A stretch of 64,000 nucleotides of DNA from Rhodoplanes sp. Z2-YC6860 (GTDB lineage: Bacteria; Pseudomonadota; Alphaproteobacteria; Rhizobiales; Xanthobacteraceae), in assembly GCF_001579845.1 (NCBI RefSeq), contig NZ_CP007440.1, positions 2,422,001-2,486,000 on the forward strand, read 5' to 3'. A program made the translations under genes and the position numbers. The notes under the pieces were generated by a model. The model was not told where the DNA came from and did no database searches. It was given only the letters and a program-made list of their open reading frames with translations. Shown in pieces: positions 25,992-35,054 of this stretch (position 1 is the first letter of the stretch; the number at the start of each line of letters is the position of its first letter).

Positions 25992-26862
25992 CCTGTCGTA
26001 TCTCCCCCAGATCGCGCTGTCCGGCATCGCCGTCGGCTGCATCTACGGCCTGATCGGCATCGGCTTCTGCGTCATCTACAACGCCAGCGGCATCGTGAAC
26101 TTCGCCCAGGGCGCGTTCGTGATGATGGGCGGCATGATCGCCTATAGCGCGCTCAAGACGCTCGGCCTGCCGCTACCGATTGCAGCCGCGGCCGCCATCG
26201 TTGTGGTCGCGGCCGCGGGTGTCGTCGTTGAACGCATCGTGGTGCGGCCGCTGTGGGATCGCAAGGCGACCATGTTCGTGATGATCCTGGCGACGCTCGC
26301 GGCCCAGATCGTCGTTGAGCGCCTGGCGTTGATCGTGGCCGGCGATCAGCCCCGAACCTTGCCGCAGTTCACCGACCTGCCGCCGATCCGGTTCGGCTCG
26401 GTGGCCGTGAGCTACCAGTTCCTCTGGATCGTCGGCATTTCGTTCCTTCTGATCGTTCTGCTCGACCAGTTCTTCAAGCGGACCAAGACCGGCAAGGCGA
26501 TGCGCGCCTGCGCGTTCAATCGCGAGGCTGCGTCGCTGCAAGGCATCAACGTCTCGCGCATGCTGGCGCTGTCATTCGCGCTGTCGGCCGGGCTCGGCGC
26601 CATCGCCGGTGTCCTCATCACGCCGACGCAATACACCGCGTTCAATGTCGGCGTGCCATTTGCAATCTCAGGCTTCATCGCCGCCATCGTCGGCGGCTTT
26701 GGCCATCCGCTCGGAGCGTTCATCGGCGGCATCATGCTGGGGCTCGCGCAATCGATCGCCATCGTGGCGTTCGGTGCGGGCTTGAAGAACGTGGCCGCGC
26801 TGTCGGTGCTGCTGATCTTCCTTTTCATCCGGCCGGGGGGCATCCTCGGCGAAACCAAGTAA
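25984..26862 (+). CDS. livH: Branched-chain-type ABC transporter permease LivH
   Basis: A 292-residue permease with about eight helices and the LivH motifs GCIYGLIGIGFCVIYNASGIVNFAQGAFVMMGG near the N-terminus and FNREAASLQGINVSRMLALSFALSAGLGAIAGVL as the docking loop. The start chosen is the ATG with GGAG 6 bases upstream; an ATG 12 bases earlier is possible. It completes the importer. The order receptor-F-M-G-H is a rearranged version of the common H-M-G-F. Confidence 0.91.
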   Translation: MPDLSYLPQIALSGIAVGCIYGLIGIGFCVIYNASGIVNFAQGAFVMMGGMIAYSALKTLGLPLPIAAAAAIVVVAAAGVVVERIVVRPLWDRKATMFVMILATLAAQIVVERLALIVAGDQPRTLPQFTDLPPIRFGSVAVSYQFLWIVGISFLLIVLLDQFFKRTKTGKAMRACAFNREAASLQGINVSRMLALSFALSAGLGAIAGVLITPTQYTAFNVGVPFAISGFIAAIVGGFGHPLGAFIGGIMLGLAQSIAIVAFGAGLKNVAALSVLLIFLFIRPGGILGETK

Positions 26863-26872
26863 GGAGACTGCC

Positions 26873-27214
26873 ATGGACCTGCACAAGATTGATTGGGAGA
26901 ACATCCCGTGGGAGCCGGTGCGCGAAGGCATCACGCGCAAGGCGTTCTCCGGCAACGGCGCGACGCTCGCTCTGCACAAGCTGATGCCGAAGCACGAGCC
27001 GAAGCCCCACAAGCACACGTACGAACAGATCGTCTACATTCTCGCCGGCCACATCCGCTTCCATGTCGGCGACAAGAGCGTGGTGCTCGGCCCCGGCGGT
27101 CTGCTGCAAATCCCGCCCGACGTGATGCATTGGGGCGAAGTGGTCGGCGACGAGCCGGTGCTGAACCTCGATATCTTCACGCCGGTGCGCGAGGAGTACG
27201 CCCCGGCGCCATAG
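26873..27214 (+). CDS. Cupin-domain protein
   Basis: A 113-residue single cupin. Motif 1 is PKHEPKPHKHTYEQIVYILAGHIRF (His ligands and Glu visible) and motif 2 is LQIPPDVMHWGEV. Proteins of this size bind Fe, Mn or Zn and act as small dioxygenases, isomerases or decarboxylases, or only bind ligand. It is the last gene of the hydantoinase/importer operon, 10 bases after livH, with AAGGAG before the ATG, so it probably acts on a downstream intermediate. Confidence 0.88.
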   Translation: MDLHKIDWENIPWEPVREGITRKAFSGNGATLALHKLMPKHEPKPHKHTYEQIVYILAGHIRFHVGDKSVVLGPGGLLQIPPDVMHWGEVVGDEPVLNLDIFTPVREEYAPAP

Positions 27215-27233
27215 GGCGCCGGCTCCGGCGCCC
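27214..27233. terminator. GC-rich hairpin between convergent genes
   Basis: A perfect 9-bp inverted repeat, GGGCGCCGG / CCGGCGCCC, that begins at the last base of the cupin stop codon and lies before the pncB 3' end. No T-run follows, so it is at best a Rho-assisted or weak two-way terminator. Confidence 0.5.
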
Positions 27234-27246
27234 GGTAAAGCATGGT

Positions 27247-28551
27247 TCAGATCAGAACCGGCTGCTCGACGCGTCCCTCGGTGCCGAACACCGAGAGATA
27301 GCGTTTGATCTCGCTCGGTAGACCCATCGCCTTGTTGATGCTGTCGGAGAGCTTCACCGCCGGACGTCCGTTCGCCTCCTTGACCTTGCAGACCAGCGAG
27401 ATTGCGCCGAGCTGATCGTTCGGATGCGGCGCGCAGCCCGCGAAATCGTTGGTCAGGTTGGTGCCCCAGCCGAAGCTCATCCGCGCCTTGCCGCGAAAAT
27501 GCTGGTACGTGCGCTCGATGGTGTCGACATCGAGCGCATCGGAAAACACCAGGAGCTTGTCTTGCGGGTTCTGGCCCTTGGCGCGCCACCAGTCGATGAT
27601 CATCTCGCCGCCTTCGATGGGCGGCGCTGAGTCCGGACGAAAGCCGGTCCAGTCGGCGATCCAATCGGGCGCATAGCGGAGAAATGAAGGCGTGCCGAAC
27701 GTGTCCGGCAGCACGATCAGAAGATTGCCGCCGTAGAATTTCTTCCAATCCTGCAGCACGCGATAGGGCGCCTGTCGTAGCTCCTCGTCACTCGTGGCCA
27801 GGGCCGCCAACACCATCGGCAGTTCGTGTGCGTTGGTGCCGATCGCTTCCATGTCGGTATCCATGGCGAGCAACACGTTGCTGGTGCCGATCAGCGCATC
27901 ACTTAAGCCTTCCTTCAGCGCCTCCACGCACCAGCGTTGCCAGAGAAAGCTGTGGCGCCGACGCGTGCCGAAGTCCGAAATCTTGAGATCGGGCAGTTTC
28001 GCCAGCCGCTCCACCTTCGACCACAGCTTGGCCTTGGCGCGCGCGTAGAGCACGTCGAGCGTAAAGCGACCCAGCCCCTTGAGCGCGGCCCGCGAGCGCA
28101 GCTCGTTGATGATCGCAAGCGCCGGGATCTCCCACATCGAGGTGTGGGTCCACAGCCCCGGGAATTCTAGCACGAACTCGCCGTCTTCCTTGTGCAGATC
28201 GTAATCGGGCAGCTCGAAGCGCTCGAGCCACGCCAGAAATTCGGGCGAGAAAATCTGCTTGCGCCCGTAGAACGAATTGCCGGCGAGCCAGATCATCTCC
28301 TTTTTGGTGAAGCGGATGGTGCGGGCGTGATCGAGCTGGTCGCGTAGTGCTTTCTGATCGATGGTATCGGCCAGCCTGATACGCCTGGTTCGATTGAGCA
28401 GCGAGAAGGTCGCACGCACATCCGGATGCCGCGCCCATATCATCTGCAGCATCAAAAGCTTGTAGAAATCCGTGTCGAGCAGGCTGCGGACGATAGGGTC
28501 GAGCTTCCACGCGTGGTTGTAAACACGTTGGGCGATGTCGAGCTGTGCCAT
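27247..28551 (-). CDS. pncB: Nicotinate phosphoribosyltransferase
   Basis: A 434-residue enzyme that makes nicotinate mononucleotide from nicotinate and PRPP (NAD salvage, Preiss-Handler route, cytosol). Motifs: [16 protein letters not shown] near the N-terminus, [35 protein letters not shown] with the catalytic-type His, [44 protein letters not shown] and [11 protein letters not shown]. Length is normal. It is alone on this strand and divergent from the acyl-CoA operon across 209 bases that show no further gene. Confidence 0.96.
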   Translation of the reverse strand: MAQLDIAQRVYNHAWKLDPIVRSLLDTDFYKLLMLQMIWARHPDVRATFSLLNRTRRIRLADTIDQKALRDQLDHARTIRFTKKEMIWLAGNSFYGRKQIFSPEFLAWLERFELPDYDLHKEDGEFVLEFPGLWTHTSMWEIPALAIINELRSRAALKGLGRFTLDVLYARAKAKLWSKVERLAKLPDLKISDFGTRRRHSFLWQRWCVEALKEGLSDALIGTSNVLLAMDTDMEAIGTNAHELPMVLAALATSDEELRQAPYRVLQDWKKFYGGNLLIVLPDTFGTPSFLRYAPDWIADWTGFRPDSAPPIEGGEMIIDWWRAKGQNPQDKLLVFSDALDVDTIERTYQHFRGKARMSFGWGTNLTNDFAGCAPHPNDQLGAISLVCKVKEANGRPAVKLSDSINKAMGLPSEIKRYLSVFGTEGRVEQPVLI

Positions 28552-28760
28552 CCATTAACCCCGGTCGATCAGCCTGATCATAGCAGCCTCCGTATTGCAG
28601 CGCAGCGAAAGCCGCCCGCTTGTGCGATTATCGACCCCACCGTGGTTGCCTGTCATTCGCAAACGCAGTCTTGGCAGTCGGCGCGTGAGCCTGCATGCTC
28701 CGCGCGGTTATCGAACGCTGGGGCGGTGTTCGACGACAACGCAATGGCGATCGGGAAAGC

Positions 28761-30851
28761 ATGGTTGTGTTTCGGTCAGTTGAGTATCTGCTCCGCCCGA
28801 AATCCATCGCGCTTGTTGGCGCATCCGACTCCAGCCGCGGCGGGTGGGGTCAGGAAATCTACCAGAACCTGGAGTTCGGCGGTTTCCCGGCAAAGGTCTA
28901 TCTGATCAATCCGAAACGCGACGAGCTGTGGGGCCGGAAGGTCTATCCGAGCTTCGCCGCGCTCCCGGAGCCGGTCGATCTCGCCTTGACGGTGATCCCG
29001 ACGGCCGCGGTCGTCGACACGCTCACCGAGGGCGCGCAAAACGGCTTGAAATGCGCGCTGATCTTCGCGGCGCAATTTGGCGAAGGCGGAGATCCCGAAG
29101 GCCAGAAGCGTGCACAGGCGTTGCGCGCACTGTCGGACAACAACGGGCTTCGGATTTCCGGTCCGAATTGCATGGGCTCGCTCGCGATTCGCGAGAAGCT
29201 TCTGCTTTATCCAGCCAAGCGTGTGCGTTCACTGCAGCCGGGTGGCGTCGGGGTTGTGTTCCAGTCCGGCGGCACCTTCCAGTTCTGGCTGCAGCAGGCG
29301 GCGCTGCGCGGGCTCGACTTCTCTTATGCGGTGTCGAGCGGCAACGAGCTCGATCTCGATCTCGCCGACTACATCAATTTCCTGGTCGACGACGAGCACA
29401 CCAAGACCATTGTCTGTCTCGTCGAGGGCGTGCGGCGGCCGCAGGCCTTCATGGCGGCGGCCGAGAAGGCGCTCAAAGCCGCGAAGCCGATCATACTTCT
29501 CAAGGTCGGGCGCAGCGAACGCGGCAAGGCCGCGACCGCAAGCCACACCGGCGCCATTGCGGCAGACGATCAGGTGTTCGACGCGGTGTGCCGCAAATAT
29601 GGCATCGTGCGCTGTCCGTCGCTGGACGATCTGCTGGAAACATCGCTCGCCTTCAGCCAGGGACGCCTGCCGAAGGGCAACCGTATTGCCATGGCCTGCT
29701 ACTCGGGCGGCGCCAAGGGACTCGTGCTCGACTACGCCAGCGACGAGGGCGCCGAGATGGCGCCGTTCACGCCGGAAACCCGTGCCCGGCTTCAGCCGAT
29801 GGTCGATCCGGGGCTTGCGGCCGAGAATCCGCTCGACGTCGGTCCCGCCGTCGGCGTGCAGGCGCCGAAGTTTGCCGAGATTTGCAAGGTCGTCTGCGCC
29901 GATCCGACGGTCGATCTGGTCACGGTGCAGGGGCTCGTGCCGACCGGGCCGAACGACCCGTACAATGCCGAGCCGCTGCGAGGCGTTCTCGCCTCGACCG
30001 ACAAACCGGTGCTGGCCTTTGGCCGCATCTCGCAGAATGCTTCGGAGGTCAGCCGCAAATATCAAAGCGAGACCGGGGTGCCGTTCATCCAAGGCTTGCC
30101 GCAGACAGTTCGCGCGCTGCAGGGCCTGGTGCGCTACGCGGCGGCGCTCCGGCGCAAACCCGTTGCCGCGCCGGCGCCGCAGGGCCGTGCGGAAAACCTC
30201 AAAGGCGCGGCGCTCGACGCGCTGCTGAGCACTCATGATTTGAACGCGCCCAAAAGCGCGATGGCCAAGACCGCCGATGAAGCCGCTGCCGCCGCCTCCC
30301 GCATCGGTTTTCCCGTGGCGCTGAAAATCGTCTCGCCGCAAGCCAGCCACAAAACCGAGGTTGGCGGCGTTTCGCTTGGATTGCGCGATGCCAGCGAGGT
30401 CCGGGCCGCGGCGGAGACGATGAGCGCGCGCCTCGTTGCGCACGATGCCGGCGCCCGGATCGAAGGTTTCCTGGTGCAGGAGATGGTGTCGGGCCTTGAG
30501 ATCATCCTTGGCGTCCGCGAAGACCCGCAATTCGGTCCGTTCATGCTGGTCGGGCTCGGCGGCGTCATGGTCGAGGTGATGCGTGACGTGGCCATTCGGT
30601 TGCTGCCGGTTGACGAGCCAACCGCGCGCGAGATGCTGGCCTCGTTGCGGAGCGCGTCGCTGCTCGGCGAGTTCCGCGGCCGTCCGGCGCGCGATATCGA
30701 CGCCGTCGTTCGAGCGATGACGGGCCTGTCGCGGCTGTTCCTCGATCATCGGGCGTTCCTGTCCGATTTCGAGATCAATCCGCTGATCGTTCTTGCGAAA
30801 GGCGACGGCGCTCGCGCGGTCGACGTTCGCGTGGTGCCCCGTCAAGCCTAG
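28761..30851 (+). CDS. NDP-forming acyl-CoA synthetase (acetate-CoA ligase family)
   Basis: A 696-residue fused enzyme that makes an acyl-CoA from the acid, CoA and ATP with release of ADP and phosphate. Domains: CoA-binding (about residues 5-135, PKSIALVGASDSSRGGWG, NPKRDELWG), succinyl-CoA-synthetase-like flavodoxin domain (140-460) with the phosphorylated His in ATASHTGAIAADD, and ATP-grasp (about 475-690, MAKTADEAAAAASRIGFPVALKI, ILGVREDPQFGPFMLVGLGGVMVEV). The ATG has GGGAAAG just upstream. It is the first gene of the acyl-CoA operon and activates the acid that the next genes process. Confidence 0.92.
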   Translation: MVVFRSVEYLLRPKSIALVGASDSSRGGWGQEIYQNLEFGGFPAKVYLINPKRDELWGRKVYPSFAALPEPVDLALTVIPTAAVVDTLTEGAQNGLKCALIFAAQFGEGGDPEGQKRAQALRALSDNNGLRISGPNCMGSLAIREKLLLYPAKRVRSLQPGGVGVVFQSGGTFQFWLQQAALRGLDFSYAVSSGNELDLDLADYINFLVDDEHTKTIVCLVEGVRRPQAFMAAAEKALKAAKPIILLKVGRSERGKAATASHTGAIAADDQVFDAVCRKYGIVRCPSLDDLLETSLAFSQGRLPKGNRIAMACYSGGAKGLVLDYASDEGAEMAPFTPETRARLQPMVDPGLAAENPLDVGPAVGVQAPKFAEICKVVCADPTVDLVTVQGLVPTGPNDPYNAEPLRGVLASTDKPVLAFGRISQNASEVSRKYQSETGVPFIQGLPQTVRALQGLVRYAAALRRKPVAAPAPQGRAENLKGAALDALLSTHDLNAPKSAMAKTADEAAAAASRIGFPVALKIVSPQASHKTEVGGVSLGLRDASEVRAAAETMSARLVAHDAGARIEGFLVQEMVSGLEIILGVREDPQFGPFMLVGLGGVMVEVMRDVAIRLLPVDEPTAREMLASLRSASLLGEFRGRPARDIDAVVRAMTGLSRLFLDHRAFLSDFEINPLIVLAKGDGARAVDVRVVPRQA

Positions 30852-30861
30852 GAGAGCGGAT

Positions 30862-32043
30862 ATGGATGCACAGTCCGCGCCTGACGGGCTGAATTTTGAG
30901 CTTCCGGAGGAAATCCGGATGCTCAAGGACGCCGTTCGCAAGTTCGTCGATCGCGAGCTGATCCCGATCGAGCGCACCGCGCGCGAGAACAACAAGCTCA
31001 AGCCCGAGGTGCGAAAGCATCTGACCGCCAAGGCCAAGGAACTGGGCCTGCAAGGCTACGACGTGCCGGTGGAATACGGCGGTCTCGGCATGGGACTCGT
31101 TGCCAAGGCGACGGTCTGGGCCGAGCTCGGCCGCAGCATTGCGCTGCCGTCGCGCGGCGCCGACGTGTTCGGCCCCAACGTCAGCCCGATCCTCTATCAT
31201 CTCAACGACGAGCAGAAGAAGAAGTATCTGCTGCCGACGATCCGCGGCGAGCTGAATTGGTGCCTGGCCCAGACCGAGCCCGAAGCCGGCGGCGATCCCG
31301 GCGGCATGCGGACGACGGCCGTTCGTGAGGGCGACCACTACGTCATCAACGGCACCAAGCGCTTCATCACCAACGCCGACGAGGCGCATTTCACGCAGCT
31401 CGTTGCGGCGACCGACCGCTCCAAAGGCTCGCGTGGCGGGATTTCTGCCTTCATCGTCGATATGAAATCGCCCGGCGTGAAACTGCTGCGGGCGCAGGAA
31501 CTCGTCATCGACGACCGGCCCTGGGAGATCGCCTTCGACAACGTCAAGGTGCCGGTCGAGGATCGGATCGGCGAGGAGGGAGAAGGCTTCGCCCACGCGC
31601 AGCACTGGCTCAATGTCGGCCGCATCCGCCATGGCGCGCGCAGCATTGGCGTGATCGAGCGCTGTCTCGAGCTCGGCACCAAATACGCGAAAGAGCGCGT
31701 CACCTTCGGCAAGCCGTTGGCGGACCGGCAGGCGGTGCAGTGGATGCTCGCCGAGAGTTTCATGGAGATGCATCAGTTGCGGCTGATGGTCTACGACGCC
31801 GCGTGGAAATATGATCAGGGCCGTGACATCCGCGCCGAGGCCTATATGGCCAAGATTTTCGGCGACACCCAGTCGTTCCACGCCGCCGACCGCTGCATGG
31901 AGATCCACGGCGGCATGGGGCTCGCGACCGATCTGCCGATCGAGAAATTCTGGAGAGACCAGCGCAGCATGATGATCACCGAAGGTCCGATCGAGATTCT
32001 GAAGATGACGCTCGCGCGTCATGTGCTCCGGACTTACGGCTGA
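30862..32043 (+). CDS. Acyl-CoA dehydrogenase
   Basis: A 393-residue FAD enzyme, 10 bases after the ligase gene with AGGAGAG before the ATG. It has the family N-terminal helical domain (LPEEIRMLKDAVRKFVDRELIP), LAQTEPEAGGDPGGMRTTA (FAD/substrate region), FITNADEAHF, and the C-terminal domain with CMEIHGGMGLATDLPIEKFWRDQR, in which the ExHGG box fits the family. The catalytic Glu position of the dehydrogenases falls in this C-terminal box, but assignment needs an alignment. It introduces the 2,3 double bond that the hydratase-like product of the next gene would use. Confidence 0.9.
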   Translation: MDAQSAPDGLNFELPEEIRMLKDAVRKFVDRELIPIERTARENNKLKPEVRKHLTAKAKELGLQGYDVPVEYGGLGMGLVAKATVWAELGRSIALPSRGADVFGPNVSPILYHLNDEQKKKYLLPTIRGELNWCLAQTEPEAGGDPGGMRTTAVREGDHYVINGTKRFITNADEAHFTQLVAATDRSKGSRGGISAFIVDMKSPGVKLLRAQELVIDDRPWEIAFDNVKVPVEDRIGEEGEGFAHAQHWLNVGRIRHGARSIGVIERCLELGTKYAKERVTFGKPLADRQAVQWMLAESFMEMHQLRLMVYDAAWKYDQGRDIRAEAYMAKIFGDTQSFHAADRCMEIHGGMGLATDLPIEKFWRDQRSMMITEGPIEILKMTLARHVLRTYG

Positions 32044-32099
32044 TTTGAAATCGGGCCATGTCGGCCCGTAACGAGACACGCAACAGGAGGACGTCTCAA

Positions 32100-32957
32100 A
32101 TGGCTGAATACAAGTATGAATGCGTCAAGGTGCGGATCCGGGATGGCATCGCCTGGACCTCGCTCAACCGCCCGGACAAGCGCAATGCCATGAGCCCGCA
32201 GTTGCACTACGACATGGATGACGCGCTGGCCCGGCTCGAGGTCGATGACGACGTCAAGGTCGTGGTGGTGACCGGCGAGGGCGGCAACTTCAGCGCCGGC
32301 CAGGACTTGAAGAAGTTCTTCCGCGAGCTCGAGAAGAACCCGGGCGAACGGAAAAAGGCCGCAGCTGCAGCGAACCGCTGGCGCTGGGAGCGGCTCTATC
32401 AATACGACAAGCCGACGATTGCCATGGTGCACGGCTACTGCGTCGGCGGCGCCTTCATGCAGCTTCTGGCCACCGACTTTGCCATCGCGGCCGAGAACGC
32501 GACGTTCTCACTGTCCGAGGTGAACTGGGGCATTCTGCCGGGCGCGCTGGTGTCCAAGGCGGTGATCGACACCGTGCTGCCGCGCCACGCGCTCTACTAC
32601 GCCTGCCTCGGTGATCCGTTCGACGGCAAGGAGGCGGCGCGGATCGGCATGATCAACTACGCGGTGCCGCTCGAAAAGCTGGAAGACGCCGTCACCGATC
32701 TGGCCGAGCGCTTGATGAAGAAGAGCCCGGCGGTGCTGCGTGCGACCAAGCAGGCGATCCGCCATTGCCGGACCATGGACGTGGCGCAGTCCTACGAATA
32801 CCTCGCGGCAAAAGGTCAGGCCATCAAGACCGCCGACAAGGAAGACTCCTACAACACCGGCCTGCGGCAGTTCCTGGACGAGAAGTCGTACAAGCCGACC
32901 TTCGAGCCTTTCAAGCTCGGCACGCTTCTGACCGACCAGAGGTCGGCCAAGAAGTAG
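32100..32957 (+). CDS. Enoyl-CoA hydratase, hydroxycinnamoyl-CoA hydratase-lyase-like
   Basis: A 285-residue crotonase-fold protein. Its closest match in my memory is p-hydroxycinnamoyl-CoA hydratase-lyase (ILNRPEKRNAMSP versus SLNRPDKRNAMSP here; FGLSEINWG versus FSLSEVNWG; RAAKHGFKRCRE versus RATKQAIRHCRT). The catalytic Glu is kept (E140). The residues that hold the phenol group and Ser in the Pseudomonas enzyme appear as Phe73, Met120 and Ala236 here, so the substrate is probably not a 4-hydroxycinnamoyl-CoA. AGGAGG lies before the ATG. The 56-base gap to the dehydrogenase holds nothing evident. Confidence 0.88.
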   Translation: MAEYKYECVKVRIRDGIAWTSLNRPDKRNAMSPQLHYDMDDALARLEVDDDVKVVVVTGEGGNFSAGQDLKKFFRELEKNPGERKKAAAAANRWRWERLYQYDKPTIAMVHGYCVGGAFMQLLATDFAIAAENATFSLSEVNWGILPGALVSKAVIDTVLPRHALYYACLGDPFDGKEAARIGMINYAVPLEKLEDAVTDLAERLMKKSPAVLRATKQAIRHCRTMDVAQSYEYLAAKGQAIKTADKEDSYNTGLRQFLDEKSYKPTFEPFKLGTLLTDQRSAKK

Positions 32958-32983
32958 CGGCTCGATTGCCGGCCACTGAAGAA

Positions 32984-33011
32984 CCGTCGCGGCGCGCCGT
33001 CGCCGCGACGG
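32984..33011. other. Intercistronic hairpin, 10-bp perfect stem
   Basis: CCGTCGCGGC / GCCGCGACGG with an 8-base loop, followed by AAAAACAAAAA. The A-run means it is not a rightward terminator; it may protect the 3' end of the upstream message or set different levels for the receptor gene. Confidence 0.5.
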
Positions 33012-33046
33012 AAAAACAAAAACGTGGCGTTTATGGGAGGAATTCG

Positions 33047-34114
33047 ATGACGAAGGTGCTGTGGGCAGTCTTCGGAATCCTGGTGCTGGCGCTGTTGCCT
33101 CATGAGGCGAGCGCGCAGTTCTACAAAGGCAAGACGATCACCATGATCGTCAACTATCCGGCTGGCGGCCCGACGGACCTCGAGGGCCGGATCGTGGCGC
33201 AGCATCTGCCGTCGCATATCCCCGGCAATCCGACCATCGTGGTGAAGAATGTCGGCGGGGGCGGCGGCATCATCGGCAGCAACCAGCTCGGCGAAGCGCA
33301 GCCGAATGGCGATACGATCGGCTTCTTCACGCTGGACGTGCCCGGCCAGATCGTCGGCACATCTGCGATGCGCACGTTCTACTCGGACTTCGTGCTCATC
33401 GCGGGCGTCGAGAGCCCATTGGTGGTCTATGCGCGCAAAGACATCCCGCCGGGCATGAACACCGCCGCCGATATCATGAAGGCGACAGACTTCAAGGCGC
33501 TGTCGCTGAACGCGCAGAACAGCAACACCATGAACCTGACGCTTTCGCTTGACCTGCTTGGTCGCAAGTACCAGGCGGTTCCGGCGTATCGCGGCCTGAA
33601 GGAGGTCGAGACCGCGATCCTGCAGAACATCGGACAGGTGGCGAATTCGTCGCTGTCCGGCTGGGCCGGATCGATCGAGCCGACCATGGGCCATGTTGTC
33701 CTGCCGCTGTGGCAGCTTTCGCCGCGCAAGAATGGCGCCTATCCGCGCAGCAAGGCGCTGCCGAACATGCAGACATTCGAGGAGTTCTACGCGCAGGTGC
33801 AGCCGGGCAAATCTCTGGCTGGCAACAAGCTCTACGAGGCGTTGCGGACCGTCGCCGATCCGCAGCTCGCCATGTTCCGCGTCGTGCTGCTGCCGCCGAA
33901 AGCCGCCGACGAAGCCACCGCGATCATGCGGGCGGCCTTCGTCGATCTCTGGAAAGATCAGAAATTTCTGGCGGACTATTCCAAGGTGATCAAGACCGAT
34001 CCTATTCTTGTGACTGGCAATGAAGGGCAGGCGGTGCTGACGGGTCTCGGAACCATCAGCGAAGACATGAAGCAGTTTATCGTCAGCTATACCAACAGCC
34101 TGACCAACCGATGA
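33047..34114 (+). CDS. Bug/TctC-like periplasmic receptor
   Basis: A 355-residue exported binding protein with a signal peptide ending EASA (about residue 23), then FYKGKTITMIVNYPAGGPTDLEGRIVAQHLPSHIPGNPTIVVKNVGGGGGIIGSNQL, the Bug-family start with a divergent tail. It is longer and more divergent than the other two receptors in this window. GGGAGG lies 6 bases before the ATG. There are no TctA/TctB membrane genes nearby, so it works with a remote transporter or acts as a sensor. It sits in the acyl-CoA operon and probably binds its acid substrate. Confidence 0.85.
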   Translation: MTKVLWAVFGILVLALLPHEASAQFYKGKTITMIVNYPAGGPTDLEGRIVAQHLPSHIPGNPTIVVKNVGGGGGIIGSNQLGEAQPNGDTIGFFTLDVPGQIVGTSAMRTFYSDFVLIAGVESPLVVYARKDIPPGMNTAADIMKATDFKALSLNAQNSNTMNLTLSLDLLGRKYQAVPAYRGLKEVETAILQNIGQVANSSLSGWAGSIEPTMGHVVLPLWQLSPRKNGAYPRSKALPNMQTFEEFYAQVQPGKSLAGNKLYEALRTVADPQLAMFRVVLLPPKAADEATAIMRAAFVDLWKDQKFLADYSKVIKTDPILVTGNEGQAVLTGLGTISEDMKQFIVSYTNSLTNR

Positions 34115-34153
34115 TCTATGGTCTGCCTCCCGATCGACCAAGAGTGTGCTGCC

Positions 34154-35044
34154 ATGATTGACGTCAGGAGACTGGGACACGCCACGCTGACGACGCCAGA
34201 CCTGGGGCGTCAGGTGGAGTACTGGACGTCGGTGATGGGCCTGCAGCTCATTCACCGCGAGAAGGATCGGGCCTTCTTCGCGAGCAAGCTCGGGCAGGAG
34301 GCTCTGGCGCTCGAGCAGGGCACGGAATCATCGCTGATGCGCGTGTCGTTCCAGGTTCAGCCGGGCGCCGATCTCGCGGACATCGAACGCGCTCTCGGCC
34401 AGCAAGGCGTCAAAGCGGAACGCCGGAGCGACGTCAGCCCCGGCATCGGCGCGGCTGTCGTGTTCACCGACGCGAAGGGCACGCTGGTCGAGCTGTTCGA
34501 AGCCGAGAAATTCTTTCCAAAGGACACCTCCGACACCGGAATCGGCACTCTCAAACTCGGCCACGTCGCCTATCGCGTGACCGATGTTGCGAAGGTCACC
34601 GACTTCTACACCGGCACGCTCGGCTTTCGCGTGTCGGACTGGGTCGGCGATCATTTCTCGTTCCTGCGCTGCGGGCCGGACCACCACACGGTGAATTTCG
34701 TCCGCTACGAGTCGCCGCGGCTTCATCACATCGCCTTCGAGGTGAAGGACTGGGCCGAGGTTCAGCGCGGCTGCGAGATCTTGCAGAAGAACGGCATCCA
34801 GCTGGTCTGGGGGCCGCTGCGCCACATCGTCGGCCACAACGTCGCGGCCTATCATCGCAACAGTGACGATGTCCGGGTCGAGATCTACTGCGAAATGGAC
34901 ATCATGAAGGATGAAAAGCTCGGCTACTGGGAGCCCAGGCCCTGGCACGAGGAGGTGCCGCTGCGGCCGAAGAAGTGGCCGCAGGACACCATGAGGAGCG
35001 CCTGGGGTTTCGGCTCGTTTGGCACGTTCCCGGGCTATCCGTAA
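34154..35044 (+). CDS. Two-domain VOC protein, extradiol dioxygenase type
   Basis: A 296-residue protein with two vicinal-oxygen-chelate domains, the arrangement of type I extradiol dioxygenases. The metal ligands appear complete in the second domain: H137 (KLGHVAYRV), H192 (RLHHIAFEV) and E243 (VRVEIYCEM). The first domain (GHATLTTPDLGRQVEYW) is the degenerate repeat. It thus may cleave a catechol-like ring with Fe(II), but the C-terminal Trp/Pro-rich tail (GYWEPRPWHEE) is not standard for the family. An upstream in-frame ATG exists 36 bases before; I prefer the start directly before the first VOC strand. Confidence 0.85.
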   Translation: MIDVRRLGHATLTTPDLGRQVEYWTSVMGLQLIHREKDRAFFASKLGQEALALEQGTESSLMRVSFQVQPGADLADIERALGQQGVKAERRSDVSPGIGAAVVFTDAKGTLVELFEAEKFFPKDTSDTGIGTLKLGHVAYRVTDVAKVTDFYTGTLGFRVSDWVGDHFSFLRCGPDHHTVNFVRYESPRLHHIAFEVKDWAEVQRGCEILQKNGIQLVWGPLRHIVGHNVAAYHRNSDDVRVEIYCEMDIMKDEKLGYWEPRPWHEEVPLRPKKWPQDTMRSAWGFGSFGTFPGYP

Positions 35045-35054
35045 TCGCGCGAAT

